Assembly: GCA_902581585.1 (NCBI GenBank) | Contig: CACHPB010000001.1 | Span: 186,001-250,000, forward strand | DNA length: 64,000 nucleotides | Direction of reading: 5' to 3' | From: an uncultured Pelagibacteraceae bacterium | GTDB taxonomy: Bacteria > Pseudomonadota > Alphaproteobacteria > Pelagibacterales > Pelagibacteraceae | Shown: piece by piece, positions 1-9,224 of the stretch | How the letters are laid out: the number at the start of each line of letters is the position of its first letter | Position numbering within the stretch: position 1 is the first letter of the stretch | Made by a program: the position numbers and the translations under genes | Notes under the pieces: model-generated | Seen by the model: the letters and a program-made list of their open reading frames with translations, nothing else | Told to the model about the DNA's origin: nothing | Databases searched by the model: none

Positions 1-288
1 CCTGTAGTTGTTTTAGCACCTAGAGATGAACATTACAAAAAAACAATTTCCAACATGCAAGAGGTGATTGCAAGAGGTGCTAAAGTTTTATTAATAACCA
101 ATAAAAACAAGGATGAGGTAATTTCAGAAAATATCTGGGAAAAAATTGAAGTTGATAAATTAGATGATGAGCTAATCCCTTTTTTAATGACAATACCTCT
201 GCAAAAACTTGCATTTTTTTCAGCATTAGTAAAAGGATACGACATTGATAAACCAAGAAATTTGGCAAAATCTGTAACAGTTGAATAA
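1..288 (+). CDS. glmS: GlmS, glucosamine-6-phosphate synthase (C-terminal fragment)
   Basis: This is the last 95 codons of a gene that begins before the window, read in frame from base 1. The product would be glutamine--fructose-6-phosphate aminotransferase, which makes glucosamine-6-phosphate for peptidoglycan and lipopolysaccharide. The fragment fits the end of the second SIS (sugar isomerase) domain, and the terminal DKPRNLAKSVTVE is the characteristic GlmS tail with the conserved lysine and the ending VTVE. The stop codon overlaps the putative TTG start of the next gene by 8 bp, which suggests co-transcription. The identification is confident although the catalytic N-terminal amidotransferase domain is not visible. 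Confidence 0.93.
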   Translation, partial: PVVVLAPRDEHYKKTISNMQEVIARGAKVLLITNKNKDEVISENIWEKIEVDKLDDELIPFLMTIPLQKLAFFSALVKGYDIDKPRNLAKSVTVE

Positions 289-1060
289 TTTGTATTTTTA
301 TTTATCTAAAATTTTTGCACCATTTTTAAACTTTGGAAATATAGTTATTCTAGGTTTAATTTTAAGTATTTTCTTATATTTTAAATTTAAAAACAAATTA
401 ATTAAATTTACATTAATTCTTTTTTCATCAATTATTTTATTATTTGGTTTTTTACCAATAGGATCTTATGGGATAAAGCAATTAGAAAAAAATTACATAT
501 CTCAAAACAATGATTTTCAAATAAATAATATTATTGTTTTAGGGGGAGCTGAATCAATTCTTCTAACTAAACAAACAAAAAAATTAAACCTTAATGATAG
601 TTCTGAAAGATTAATTTCATCAGTAAATTTAGCCTTAAAAAATAAAAATTCTCAGATAATCTATATAGGGGGTTCGGGTTTATTAAATAACAACAATCAA
701 ATTTCTGAGGTTGATGTAGCTAAAATGTTCTACAACGAGATAGGATTTGATATAGAAAGAGTACGTTTTATTTCAGGATCTAGAAATACAATTGAAAATT
801 TATTAAAATTCAAAGATTTAAAAATTAATAAACCAGGCGATATACTAATAACTTCAGCTTTTCATATGAATAGATCTCTGATTATATCAAAAAAACTTGA
901 ATTAGATCTCTTACCTTATGCTGTCGATTTTAGAGCATCAAATTCAAATATTGATATAATAAGTTACTATCAATCTTTTAGTATTCTGAAAAATCTACTA
1001 AATTTTAATTTATTCTTTAGAGAACTTATAGGAAACACTATTACTAAATTAGTCTTATAG
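281..1060 (+). CDS. YdcF/DUF218-family membrane protein
   Basis: The 259-residue product starts with two hydrophobic segments (about residues 15-60) followed by a DUF218 (YdcF/SanA/ElyC-like) domain. Visible family features are the IIVLGGAE strand-turn near residue 85, a conserved SERL motif, the GGSG motif and a late ITSAFHMNRS motif with a conserved His-x-x-Arg. Members act at the inner membrane or periplasm and have been linked to envelope polysaccharide or undecaprenyl-lipid homeostasis, but the reaction is not settled. The start is a TTG at 281 overlapping the glmS stop; no closer ATG gives the whole first membrane segment. The position after glmS fits an envelope role, which is inference. 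Confidence 0.8.
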   Translation: MNNLYFYLSKIFAPFLNFGNIVILGLILSIFLYFKFKNKLIKFTLILFSSIILLFGFLPIGSYGIKQLEKNYISQNNDFQINNIIVLGGAESILLTKQTKKLNLNDSSERLISSVNLALKNKNSQIIYIGGSGLLNNNNQISEVDVAKMFYNEIGFDIERVRFISGSRNTIENLLKFKDLKINKPGDILITSAFHMNRSLIISKKLELDLLPYAVDFRASNSNIDIISYYQSFSILKNLLNFNLFFRELIGNTITKLVL

Positions 1061-1117
1061 TTTTTAGCAAAAGTAAATAAATACAATAAATAATAAGAGT
1101 TTATCACAATTTTTACA

Positions 1118-1148
1118 TTGAAAAAAAATATACTTTTTTTTTTATAAA
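1118..1148 (+). promoter_or_regulatory. Candidate sigma-70 promoter for aroG
   Basis: TTGAAA at 1118-1123 and TATAAA at 1143-1148 are separated by 19 bp within the 118-bp gap before aroG. The spacer is longer than ideal and the region is very A/T-rich, so chance matches are likely. Confidence 0.35.
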
Positions 1149-1178
1149 TTGGATGTATATACACCTTGAGATTGAATT

Positions 1179-2558
1179 ATGAAAAAATGGAAAATAAATA
1201 GTTGGAGAAATTATCCTGTTAAACATATTCCTGAGTATGAGGATCAGGGTGAATTAGATTTAGTTTTAAGTAAATTAAAAAATTTTCCTCCATTAGTTTT
1301 CGCAGGCGAAACTAGGCATTTAAAAGATCAATTAGCAAATGTTACAGATGGAAAAGCTTTTTTGTTGCAAGGAGGTGATTGCGCCGAGAGTTTTGCTGAA
1401 TTTAATCCTGACAATATTAGAGATTATTTCAAGTTAATGCTTCAGATGTCTTTAGTATTAACATATTCAGCTTCCTTACCTGTTGTAAAATTAGGTAGAA
1501 TTGCTGGTCAATTTTCAAAACCCAGAAGTGCTCCTACAGAGAAAATAGGTGATACAGAACTACCAAGTTATTTAGGTGACAACATAAATTCAATAGAATT
1601 TACAAAAAAAGCTCGAGTACCAGATCCAAAAAGACTTTTTAGAGCATATTCACAGTCCGCTTCAACATTAAATTTATTAAGAGCATTTTCAAATGGCGGA
1701 TTCGCAGATTTAAAAAATGTTCACATGTGGAACTTAGGTTATATTAAATCAGCAACACAGGCTAAAAAATTTAAAGAGTTAGAAGATAAAATTGCAGATG
1801 CTCTAGCTTTTATGGAGGCTTGTGGGATAACTTCAGATTTTAATAGAAGACTATATACTGTAAATTTTTGGACTTCTCATGAAGCGTTACATTTACCTTT
1901 TGAAGAAACAATGACAAGAATTGACTCAACCACAGGTGAATATCACGATACGTCTGCTCATTTTGTTTGGATTGGTGATAGAACCAGACAGATTGATGGT
2001 GGTCATGTAGAGTTTTGTAGAGGAATTGAAAATCCTATAGGGATTAAATGTGGACCAACATCTGATCCAGAAGAAATTGCTAAAATATGTGAATTAATTA
2101 ATCCTAAAAATGAAAAAGGTAAAATTACATTAATATCTCGTTTTGGTTATGATAAAGTTGAAAAGTTTTTACCAAAATTAATCAGAGGTATAAAAAAAGA
2201 GGGTTTAAATGTCATATGGTCATGTGATCCAATGCATGGAAATACAATTAAATCATCAACCGGATTTAAAACACGACCATTTAACAATGTTTTAAATGAA
2301 GTTAAAAATGTGTTTGGAGTTCACCAGAGCGAGGGTTCATACGCGGGTGGTCTTCATATTGAAATGACAGGGCAAAATGTAACAGAATGTACTGGTGGCG
2401 CACAAAAAATATCAGATACCGATCTTTCTAGCAGATACCATACTCAATGTGATCCAAGATTAAACGCAAATCAAGCTTTGGAATTAGCCTTTTTAATTTC
2501 CGATGAAATTAAAAAAAATACAAATTACGCCAAAACTTCAATTAAAGAAGCTTCTTAA
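1179..2558 (+). CDS. aroG: 3-deoxy-7-phosphoheptulonate (DAHP) synthase, class II
   Basis: A 459-residue class II (plant/Mycobacterium-type) DAHP synthase, which condenses phosphoenolpyruvate and erythrose-4-phosphate in the first step of the shikimate pathway. Seen directly: the N-terminal W-R-N-Y-P stretch, the GGDCAESF motif with the metal-ligand Cys at residue 68, KLGRIAGQFSKPRS, and late metal-ligand motifs CDPMHGNT, HIEMTGQNVTEC and CDPRLNANQ. The length is normal for the family. It stands alone with a 118-bp upstream gap and an 82-bp downstream gap, so it probably has its own promoter. No extra regulatory domain for aromatic amino acids is apparent. Confidence 0.96.
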   Translation: MKKWKINSWRNYPVKHIPEYEDQGELDLVLSKLKNFPPLVFAGETRHLKDQLANVTDGKAFLLQGGDCAESFAEFNPDNIRDYFKLMLQMSLVLTYSASLPVVKLGRIAGQFSKPRSAPTEKIGDTELPSYLGDNINSIEFTKKARVPDPKRLFRAYSQSASTLNLLRAFSNGGFADLKNVHMWNLGYIKSATQAKKFKELEDKIADALAFMEACGITSDFNRRLYTVNFWTSHEALHLPFEETMTRIDSTTGEYHDTSAHFVWIGDRTRQIDGGHVEFCRGIENPIGIKCGPTSDPEEIAKICELINPKNEKGKITLISRFGYDKVEKFLPKLIRGIKKEGLNVIWSCDPMHGNTIKSSTGFKTRPFNNVLNEVKNVFGVHQSEGSYAGGLHIEMTGQNVTECTGGAQKISDTDLSSRYHTQCDPRLNANQALELAFLISDEIKKNTNYAKTSIKEAS

Positions 2559-2640
2559 GTTCTTAATTTCATTGAAATTAGGAGTTCATCATGAAATTTA
2601 TTAAACTATAATATTTGTTAAAATTGATTATATCTAAAAT

Positions 2641-4299
2641 ATGAGCACTAAACTTAAAATTGCACTAGCACAACTAAGTCCTTTAGTAGGTGATGTAAAT
2701 AAAAATATTTCAAAATTAATTGAAATTAGATCTAAGTTAGAAGATGATATTGATATTATAGTAGCACCTGAACTTTACGTCTCTGGTTATCCTATTGATG
2801 ACTTAGTTCTAAGAGAGGATTTTTTAAAATTAGTTAGTATGGGTATTGAGAATTTAGTCTCAATATCAAAAGATAATAAATCATCAATTATTGTTGGTGC
2901 GCCTAGAAAATTCAATAATTCAATAAGAAATTCAGTTTTTGTAATTGAAAATGGAAAAATTTTGACAATTAAAGATAAGTATGAGCTGCCTAACACTGGT
3001 GTTTTTGATGAACAAAGAATATTTAGTCAAGGAGAGCTGGAAGATTGTATAAATATTAAAAATGTTAATATTGGTTTACCTATTTGTGAGGATATATGGG
3101 AAAATAGAGTATTAAAAAATTTATCATTAAAAGGTGCTGAAATTATCATTTCAATTAATGCCTCACCGTATACGATGATAAAAAAAAATGAGAGAGATTC
3201 TGTTGCTTTACAAAGAGTCAATGAAACAAATTTACCACTAATTTATTTAAACAGAACTGGAGGACAAGATGAACTTATTTTTGATGGTTCATCTTTTGGA
3301 TTAAATTCTGATGGAAATAAATTTTTTTCATCTTTAGAATTTGAGGAGCAAGTTTCAGTTATTGAATTTAATAAAGAAAATAAAAAATGGATAGGGAGTG
3401 GTAAAATTGAAGGCAAATTTTCAAAAGAAGAAAGCTTATACAAAGCATTAGTAATAGGCTTACGAGATTATGTAAATAACAACAATTTCAAAGGAGTGAT
3501 ATTAGGTTTATCTGGCGGTGTAGACTCTGCTTTAGTAGCCGCTGTTGCAACCGATGCGTTTGGATCAAATGCGGTTCAAGCAATTATGTTACCTAGTCCA
3601 TTTACTGGAGATGAAAGTTTGACTGATGCAAAAAAAGCAGCAAGTCTTTTAAATATAAATTATTCAAATCTAAAAATAAATGAAGCTATGAAAATTATTG
3701 AAGAAATTTTGGGCGAATTTAAAGATCCAAATTATAAAGAAGGTATCACCGAGGAAAATATTCAATCTAGATTAAGAGGTCTTTTATTAATGGCTTTATC
3801 TAATAGATACGGATACATGGTGCTAGCAACTGGAAATAAGTCAGAATATGCAGTTGGATATTCAACTTTATATGGCGATATGTGTGGTGGATATGCACCA
3901 ATAAAAGATGTTTGGAAAACAGATGTATTTAAACTTTGTGAATGGAGAAATAAAAACTTTTCAAGTTTATTTAAAGGTCCTAATGGTCAAGTAATTCCAA
4001 AAAATATTATAAAAAAACCACCTACGGCAGAATTGAGAAATGACCAGAAAGATACCGATAGTTTGCCTGAATACGATATTTTAGATGAAATACTTAAAGG
4101 TCTGGTTGAGGAAGAAATTTCAGTTGAGAAAATTATTTCAAAAGGATTTGATAGAGATGTAGTAGAAAAGACTGCAAAACTGCTTGCTAGATCCGAATAC
4201 AAAAGATTTCAATCTGCACCAGGTCCAAAAGTTACACCTAAAGCATTTGGACGTGATCGAAGATTTCCATTAACTAGTGGTTTTAGGAATTGGAGATAG
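2641..4299 (+). CDS. nadE: Glutamine-dependent NAD+ synthetase
   Basis: The 552-residue protein joins an N-terminal nitrilase-type glutaminase (about residues 1-260) to a C-terminal NAD synthetase ATPase. The glutaminase triad is visible as Glu in APELYVSGYP, Lys in IKDKYELP and Cys in LPICEDIWEN. The synthetase P-loop is LSGGVDSALVAA near residue 292, followed by the GNKSEYAVGYSTLYGD loop. It amidates nicotinic acid adenine dinucleotide to NAD+ with ammonia from glutamine. The next gene, cysS, begins on the base after its stop codon, so both should share an mRNA. NAD kinase occurs much further on at 47356. Confidence 0.96.
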   Translation: MSTKLKIALAQLSPLVGDVNKNISKLIEIRSKLEDDIDIIVAPELYVSGYPIDDLVLREDFLKLVSMGIENLVSISKDNKSSIIVGAPRKFNNSIRNSVFVIENGKILTIKDKYELPNTGVFDEQRIFSQGELEDCINIKNVNIGLPICEDIWENRVLKNLSLKGAEIIISINASPYTMIKKNERDSVALQRVNETNLPLIYLNRTGGQDELIFDGSSFGLNSDGNKFFSSLEFEEQVSVIEFNKENKKWIGSGKIEGKFSKEESLYKALVIGLRDYVNNNNFKGVILGLSGGVDSALVAAVATDAFGSNAVQAIMLPSPFTGDESLTDAKKAASLLNINYSNLKINEAMKIIEEILGEFKDPNYKEGITEENIQSRLRGLLLMALSNRYGYMVLATGNKSEYAVGYSTLYGDMCGGYAPIKDVWKTDVFKLCEWRNKNFSSLFKGPNGQVIPKNIIKKPPTAELRNDQKDTDSLPEYDILDEILKGLVEEEISVEKIISKGFDRDVVEKTAKLLARSEYKRFQSAPGPKVTPKAFGRDRRFPLTSGFRNWR

Positions 4300-5661
4300 A
4301 TGAATAAAGATATTTTATTATCTAACTCATTAAGCAATAAAAAGGAAAAATTTGTTCCTTTAGATAACAAAAATATAAAAATGTATGTTTGTGGGCCTAC
4401 AGTTTATGACGATCCACATATTGGAAATGCAAGACCTTTAGTAATATTTGATATTTTATTTAAAGTACTTAGATGCAAATATGGTAATAAAAACGTTACT
4501 TATGTAAGAAATATTACTGATATTGATGATAAAATCATAGAAGCATCAAAAATTAAAAAAATATCTATTAAAGAACTTACTGAAAATATCACAAAGAGAT
4601 TTCATCAAGATTGTCAATATTTAAATTGCGATAAACCAACTTTTGAGCCTAGAGCGACTGATAATATAATTTTAATGATTAATATGATTGAAAATTTAAT
4701 TAATAAAGGCTTTGCATATGAAAGCAACAAACATGTTTATTTTGAAGTAAGCAAGTTTAAAGATTATGGAAAATTGTCAAATAAAAAAATAGAAGATCTT
4801 ATTGTAGGATCAAGAGTTGAAGAGTCTGAGAATAAAAAAAATCAAGAAGATTTTGTTTTATGGAAACCATCTACTGATGATGAACCTGGATGGGAGTCGC
4901 CTTGGGGAAAGGGACGACCAGGTTGGCATTTAGAATGTTCGGTTATGTCAAAAAAATATTTAGGTAGTAAATTTGATATCCATGGAGGAGGAAGAGACTT
5001 AATTTTCCCACATCATGAAAATGAAATTGCTCAATCAAGATGTGCAAATGATACAAAAATATTTTCTAACTACTGGGTACATAATGGATTTATAACACTT
5101 TCAAATGAAAAGATGTCAAAGTCTGTTGGAAATATATTAAAAATAAAAGATTTTAAGAATAAATATAATGGTCAGGTATTAAGACTTGCACTAATTAGCG
5201 CACATTACAAACAATCATTAGATTGGAATGATAATTTATTGAATGAATGTTCAAAAATTTTAAACAAATGGTATAGCAGCTATGTTCATATTGAAAAACC
5301 AAGATTAATATCCGATGATGATCTTTCACCACTATATGATGATTTAAATACACCTAAATATATTGCTAATCTTCATAAGCTTTTTGAAATATCTCAAAGT
5401 GGAAATTTAAATGATAAAGAGAAATTTGTTTCAGCTTGTAATTTTATAGGCCTACTATCACAAGACAAAAGTGAATGGATAAAGTTTAAAGAAAAAAGAT
5501 CAGATATAGATGTCAACTATATTCAAGGTAAAATTGATCAAAGAAATAAAGCTAGAGATAATAAAAATTACGATTTAGCAGATGAAATAAGAGATGAACT
5601 TTTGCAAAAAGGAGTTCAAATAGAGGATAAAGATGGTAAAACCTCGTGGAAATTTAAATAA
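4300..5661 (+). CDS. cysS: Cysteinyl-tRNA synthetase
   Basis: A class I aminoacyl-tRNA synthetase of 453 residues, normal size. Seen: CGPTVYDDPHIGNARP with the HIGH-type signature HIGN and the zinc-ligand Cys31, the WHLECSVMS and HGGGRDLIFPHHENE zinc and substrate motifs, and the KMSKS loop (EKMSKSVGN). The C-terminal helical tRNA-binding part ends in a short DALR-like helix. The ATG immediately follows the nadE stop and the stop codon shares one base with the cimA ATG, so nadE-cysS-cimA-trmJ looks like one operon. Confidence 0.97.
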   Translation: MNKDILLSNSLSNKKEKFVPLDNKNIKMYVCGPTVYDDPHIGNARPLVIFDILFKVLRCKYGNKNVTYVRNITDIDDKIIEASKIKKISIKELTENITKRFHQDCQYLNCDKPTFEPRATDNIILMINMIENLINKGFAYESNKHVYFEVSKFKDYGKLSNKKIEDLIVGSRVEESENKKNQEDFVLWKPSTDDEPGWESPWGKGRPGWHLECSVMSKKYLGSKFDIHGGGRDLIFPHHENEIAQSRCANDTKIFSNYWVHNGFITLSNEKMSKSVGNILKIKDFKNKYNGQVLRLALISAHYKQSLDWNDNLLNECSKILNKWYSSYVHIEKPRLISDDDLSPLYDDLNTPKYIANLHKLFEISQSGNLNDKEKFVSACNFIGLLSQDKSEWIKFKEKRSDIDVNYIQGKIDQRNKARDNKNYDLADEIRDELLQKGVQIEDKDGKTSWKFK

Positions 5662-7259
5662 TGACAGATAAGATATATATATTTGATACCACTCTGCGAG
5701 ATGGTGCTCAAACCCAAGGGGTTGATTTTTCTTTAGATGATAAAGAAAAAATTGCAACAGCATTAGATAATTTAGGCATTGACTATATCGAAGGCGGTTG
5801 GCCTGGAGCAAATCCAACTGACACAGAATTTTTTAACAAAAAACACTCTCTTATAAACTCAAAATTAATTGCATTTGGAATGACAAAGAAATCTGACCAT
5901 AGCGCAGAAAATGATCCAATGATATCGTCTCTAATTAATTCTAAGGCTAATGCAATTTGCTTGTTTGGAAAATCTTGGGACTTTCATGTTGACGTTGCTC
6001 TTGGTATTTCAAAAGATCAAAATTTGAAAAATATTAGTGAAAGTGCCAAACACATTATAAAGTCAGGTAAAGAATTTATGTTTGATGCAGAACATTTTTT
6101 TGATGGATATAAATCAAACAAAGAATATGCCTTAAGTTGCATTAAATCTGCATATGATGCAGGTGCACGTTGGGTTATTTTGTGTGACACCAATGGTGGA
6201 ACTTTGCCAAATGAAATTTCCGAAATTGTGACTGAAGTTACTAAATATGTTCCTGGAAAAAACTTAGGTATACACGCACATAATGATACTGAAAATGCAG
6301 TTGCAAATTCCTTAATAGCTATTCAAGCTGGTGTAAGACAGGTTCAAGGAACAATTAATGGTCTTGGTGAGAGATGTGGGAATGCTAATTTGATGTCCGT
6401 AATTCCATCCCTATATTTAAAAAAAGAATTTTCAAAAAAATTTGAAATAAATATTAAACAAAATAACATAGAGCATTTAACACAATGTTCTAGGCTGCTA
6501 GACGAGATTTTAAATAGAAAACCAAACAAACATTTACCTTATGTTGGGGCTGCTGCATTCTCTCATAAAGGGGGAATGCACGTTTCAGCAGTTCAAAAAG
6601 ATCCTAGAACATATGAACATATAGATCCAAAAAAAGTTGGCAATGTAAGAAATATTGTGGTTTCAGATCAAGCCGGGCAATCAAATATTTTATCAAGACT
6701 AGGAACTATTGGAATTGATATTGAAAAGAATGACCCAAAAATTAAACAACTTCTGGAGGAAGTTAAAGGAAGAGAGTTTATTGGTTATAGTTATGATGGT
6801 GCCGATGCTTCTTTTGAACTGTTAGCTAGGAGAATTGTGGGTGAAATCCCAAGGTACTTAATCATCAAAGCTTATGATGTATCTGTGAAAAAAAATTCTG
6901 CTGGAGATATAATTTCATCAGCAAAGGCGGAATTAGAAGTAGATGGAGAAAAAATTGTTTGTGAAGGTGAGGGCAATGGACCAGTTAATGCTTTAGATAA
7001 TGCAATCAGGAATAATATAGAGAAAATTTCTAAATATTCAGATTATTTAAAAGATTTAAGATTAGTTGATTACAAAGTTAGAATTTTAAATACTGGAACT
7101 GAAGCTGTAACGAGAGTTTCTATTGAAAGTACAGACTCTAAAGGAAAAAATTGGTTCACAATCGGTGTATCTCCAAATATTATAGATGCATCATTTAAAG
7201 CATTAATAGATAGTTTAGATTACAAATTATTTAAAGACAATGCACCTGCAAGTGCTTAA
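5661..7259 (+). CDS. cimA: (R)-citramalate synthase
   Basis: A 532-residue HMGL-like enzyme: an N-terminal TIM barrel with FDTTLRDGAQTQGV, and the HAHNDTENAVANS and GTINGLGERCGN metal and active-site motifs, then a C-terminal LeuA-type allosteric domain (about residues 390-520). The DGAQTQGV signature and the length fit the long citramalate synthase clade better than 2-isopropylmalate synthase. The enzyme condenses pyruvate and acetyl-CoA to citramalate, a threonine-independent route to 2-oxobutyrate and isoleucine. It overlaps cysS and trmJ by single bases. Assignment as CimA rather than a 2-isopropylmalate synthase paralogue rests on motif pattern only. Confidence 0.9.
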   Translation: MTDKIYIFDTTLRDGAQTQGVDFSLDDKEKIATALDNLGIDYIEGGWPGANPTDTEFFNKKHSLINSKLIAFGMTKKSDHSAENDPMISSLINSKANAICLFGKSWDFHVDVALGISKDQNLKNISESAKHIIKSGKEFMFDAEHFFDGYKSNKEYALSCIKSAYDAGARWVILCDTNGGTLPNEISEIVTEVTKYVPGKNLGIHAHNDTENAVANSLIAIQAGVRQVQGTINGLGERCGNANLMSVIPSLYLKKEFSKKFEINIKQNNIEHLTQCSRLLDEILNRKPNKHLPYVGAAAFSHKGGMHVSAVQKDPRTYEHIDPKKVGNVRNIVVSDQAGQSNILSRLGTIGIDIEKNDPKIKQLLEEVKGREFIGYSYDGADASFELLARRIVGEIPRYLIIKAYDVSVKKNSAGDIISSAKAELEVDGEKIVCEGEGNGPVNALDNAIRNNIEKISKYSDYLKDLRLVDYKVRILNTGTEAVTRVSIESTDSKGKNWFTIGVSPNIIDASFKALIDSLDYKLFKDNAPASA

Positions 7260-7972
7260 TGAATTTTAATAACATATCTTTTATATTACACAAACCTCAA
7301 CTATCTGAAAATATTGGATTGTGTGCAAGAGGTATGAAAAATTTTGGTTTTAAAAATTTATCACTAATAGATCCAAAACCCATTTTTCCAAATGATAAAG
7401 TTATAGCAACTTCTGTTGGAGCTAAGGATTTAATTCTTAAATCCAAAGTCTATCCAAATTTAGAAAAATCTCTTAAAAAAACTGATATTCTGATTGCTAC
7501 ATCTGCAAGATTTAGGAATAAAAATGTTAAACACATAACATTAGAGGGTTTAAAAAAAATCAATTTCAAAAAAAAAGTGACATTCTTGTTTGGATCCGAA
7601 GCATCTGGTTTGACTAATAACGAAATTAGTTATGCAGATTATACTTTGCAAATACCAAGTAATAATAATTTTAGATCATTAAATTTATCTCATAGTCTTG
7701 TAATTGTAGCACAAGTAGTTTCTAGCTTAATCTCAAAGAAAAATAATGAATTTCAAAAGTCAAAAAAAATTCAAAGAGCTACAAAAAATGAAATATCTAA
7801 CATGTTGAATTTTTGTCTGTACAATCTTGAAAAACAAAATTTTTTTAAGCAAAAGGCCAAAAAACCAATAATGTTAGAAAATTTGAGAAGTATTTTTTAT
7901 AAAATAGAACTTTCTCAAAAAGAAATACGCATTTTATCAAGTGTATTTGCAGGTCTTACCAAAAAACCTTGA
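7259..7972 (+). CDS. trmJ: tRNA (cytidine/uridine-2'-O)-methyltransferase, TrmJ-like
   Basis: A SPOUT-family RNA 2'-O-methyltransferase of 237 residues. The three conserved regions are visible: LSENIGLCARGMKNFGF near the N terminus, FLFGSEASGLTNNEI in the middle, and IPSNNNFRSLNLSHS forming the trefoil-knot SAM site. The C-terminal helical extension of about 80 residues is typical of TrmJ, which methylates position 32 of tRNAs. Its ATG overlaps the cimA stop. The stop codon is immediately followed by the rpsD -35 box. Confidence 0.88.
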   Translation: MNFNNISFILHKPQLSENIGLCARGMKNFGFKNLSLIDPKPIFPNDKVIATSVGAKDLILKSKVYPNLEKSLKKTDILIATSARFRNKNVKHITLEGLKKINFKKKVTFLFGSEASGLTNNEISYADYTLQIPSNNNFRSLNLSHSLVIVAQVVSSLISKKNNEFQKSKKIQRATKNEISNMLNFCLYNLEKQNFFKQKAKKPIMLENLRSIFYKIELSQKEIRILSSVFAGLTKKP

Positions 7973-8000
7973 TTGACAAAAACATTTTCATGTCTATAAA
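7973..8000 (+). promoter_or_regulatory. rpsD promoter
   Basis: A perfect TTGACA (7973-7978) begins on the base after the trmJ stop codon, with TATAAA at 7995-8000 and a 16-bp spacer. The expected start of transcription is near 8007, leaving an unusually short leader of roughly 9 nt before the rpsD ATG at 8016, with no clear Shine-Dalgarno sequence. Confidence 0.75.
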
Positions 8001-8015
8001 CCCCATAATCACAGT

Positions 8016-8633
8016 ATGACAAAACGATTAAATTCAAAACACAAAGTAGATAGAAGACTTAAAGTAAATCTATGGGGAAGACCCAAAAGTCCTTTTAATA
8101 CTCGAGCTTATCCCCCTGGGCAACATGGTCAAACTAAATCTGCAAAACCTTCAGATTATGGAATTCAGTTACAAGCTAAACAAAAACTAAAATGTTATTA
8201 TGGTAATATGAATGAGAGACAATTCAGAAACATGTACAAAAAAGCTATAATGAAGAAAGGCGATACCGCAGAAAATTTAATTGGATTACTCGAGAGAAGA
8301 CTGGATGCTGTAATTTATAGATCGAAGTTATCTAATACTATTTTTTCATCTAGACAACTAATTAATCATGGCCATGTGAGAGTTAATGGAAAAAAAGTAA
8401 ATATTTCTAGTTACCAGGTTAAAGAGGAAGATAGTATTGAAATAAGAGATAAGTCAAAACAGTTGGCTTTAATTGATATAGCACTAGCTAACAAAGAAAG
8501 AGAAGTTCCCGAATACCTACAATTAGATGAAAAAAATAAAAAAGTTAAATTCGTAAGAGTTCCAAAATTTGAGGAAGTCCCTTATCCGGTTGTAATGGAA
8601 CCCAACCTTGTAATCGAGTACTATTCTAGATAA
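8016..8633 (+). CDS. rpsD: Ribosomal protein uS4
   Basis: The 205-residue small-subunit protein S4 starts processing of the 16S rRNA 5' domain. Seen: the basic N terminus, the [12 protein letters not shown] motif, and the S4 RNA-binding domain with [10 protein letters not shown] and [16 protein letters not shown] (about residues 92-135). Length is normal for the family, and it lacks the zinc cysteines found in some S4 homologues. It has its own strong promoter and a very short predicted leader. It converges on grxD with a 21-bp gap. Confidence 0.98.
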   Translation: MTKRLNSKHKVDRRLKVNLWGRPKSPFNTRAYPPGQHGQTKSAKPSDYGIQLQAKQKLKCYYGNMNERQFRNMYKKAIMKKGDTAENLIGLLERRLDAVIYRSKLSNTIFSSRQLINHGHVRVNGKKVNISSYQVKEEDSIEIRDKSKQLALIDIALANKEREVPEYLQLDEKNKKVKFVRVPKFEEVPYPVVMEPNLVIEYYSR

Positions 8634-8654
8634 TCAAACTATTAGATATTAGTC

Positions 8655-8993
8655 TCAGCTTTTCTTTTTAAAGGTTATTCCGTTATTCTCAAGAAGTTTA
8701 GCCAATTCACCATTTTCATACATTTCTTTTACTATATCACATCCACCAATAAACTCATTTTTGATGTATAGCTGAGGTATTGTTGGCCAATCACTATAAA
8801 CTTTAATTCCTTCTCTAAGATTTTGGTCTGCTAAAACATTTACACCTTTAAAATTAACTTCAAGTATTTTTAAAATATTTGTAACGGCCATAGAGAAGCC
8901 ACACTGTGGAGCATCTGGTGTACCTTTCATAAATAGACACACTTCGTTGTTTTTTATTTCATTATTTATTATATCTTTCGTTTTATCATCCAT
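8655..8993 (-). CDS. grxD: Monothiol glutaredoxin Grx4/GrxD
   Basis: A 112-residue CGFS-type monothiol glutaredoxin (motif PQCGFSMA near residues 29-36), with the conserved FMKGTPDAP, WPTIPQLYI and GGCDIV glutathione-binding motifs. Such proteins carry [2Fe-2S] clusters, often as complexes with BolA proteins. The bolA-like gene lies directly upstream with no spacing, so the two partners are made from one message, which strongly supports a shared iron-sulfur role. It is the last gene of the sfsA-map-pur operon. Confidence 0.96.
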   Translation of the reverse strand: MDDKTKDIINNEIKNNEVCLFMKGTPDAPQCGFSMAVTNILKILEVNFKGVNVLADQNLREGIKVYSDWPTIPQLYIKNEFIGGCDIVKEMYENGELAKLLENNGITFKKKS

Positions 8994-9224
8994 TTAGTCC
9001 TCCTTAGTTTTAACCGCTAAAGCATGTAATTCATTTCCCATCTTACCTTTTAAAGAATTATATACCATCTTATGTTGTTGAATTTTACTTTTTCCTGCAA
9101 ATTGCGACGAAGTTACTGTAGCTGAATAGTGATTACCATCACCAGCAAGATCTTGTACTTCTACTTTAGCATCAGGTAACGCATCTTTAATTAAAGTCTC
9201 TATTTCTTTTAAATCCATTGCCAT
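8994..9224 (-). CDS. bolA: BolA family protein
   Basis: A 76-residue BolA/IbaG-like protein with the class-II KH-like fold signature: DGNHYSATVTSSQFAGKS, then QHKMVYNSLKG and the terminal HALAVKT. The conserved His in GNHYS and the late His are candidate cluster ligands with the monothiol glutaredoxin encoded next. The annotated start overlaps the purL stop by one base; a second ATG two codons later is also possible. It could equally be called IbaG; the split between BolA and IbaG is not decided here. Confidence 0.92.
   Translation of the reverse strand: MAMDLKEIETLIKDALPDAKVEVQDLAGDGNHYSATVTSSQFAGKSKIQQHKMVYNSLKGKMGNELHALAVKTKED

Noticed and set aside
2564-2581. Hairpin TAATTTC/GAAATTA after aroG as a terminator
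   Set aside because: The stem is short and AT-only and no T-run follows. It is not strong enough to call.
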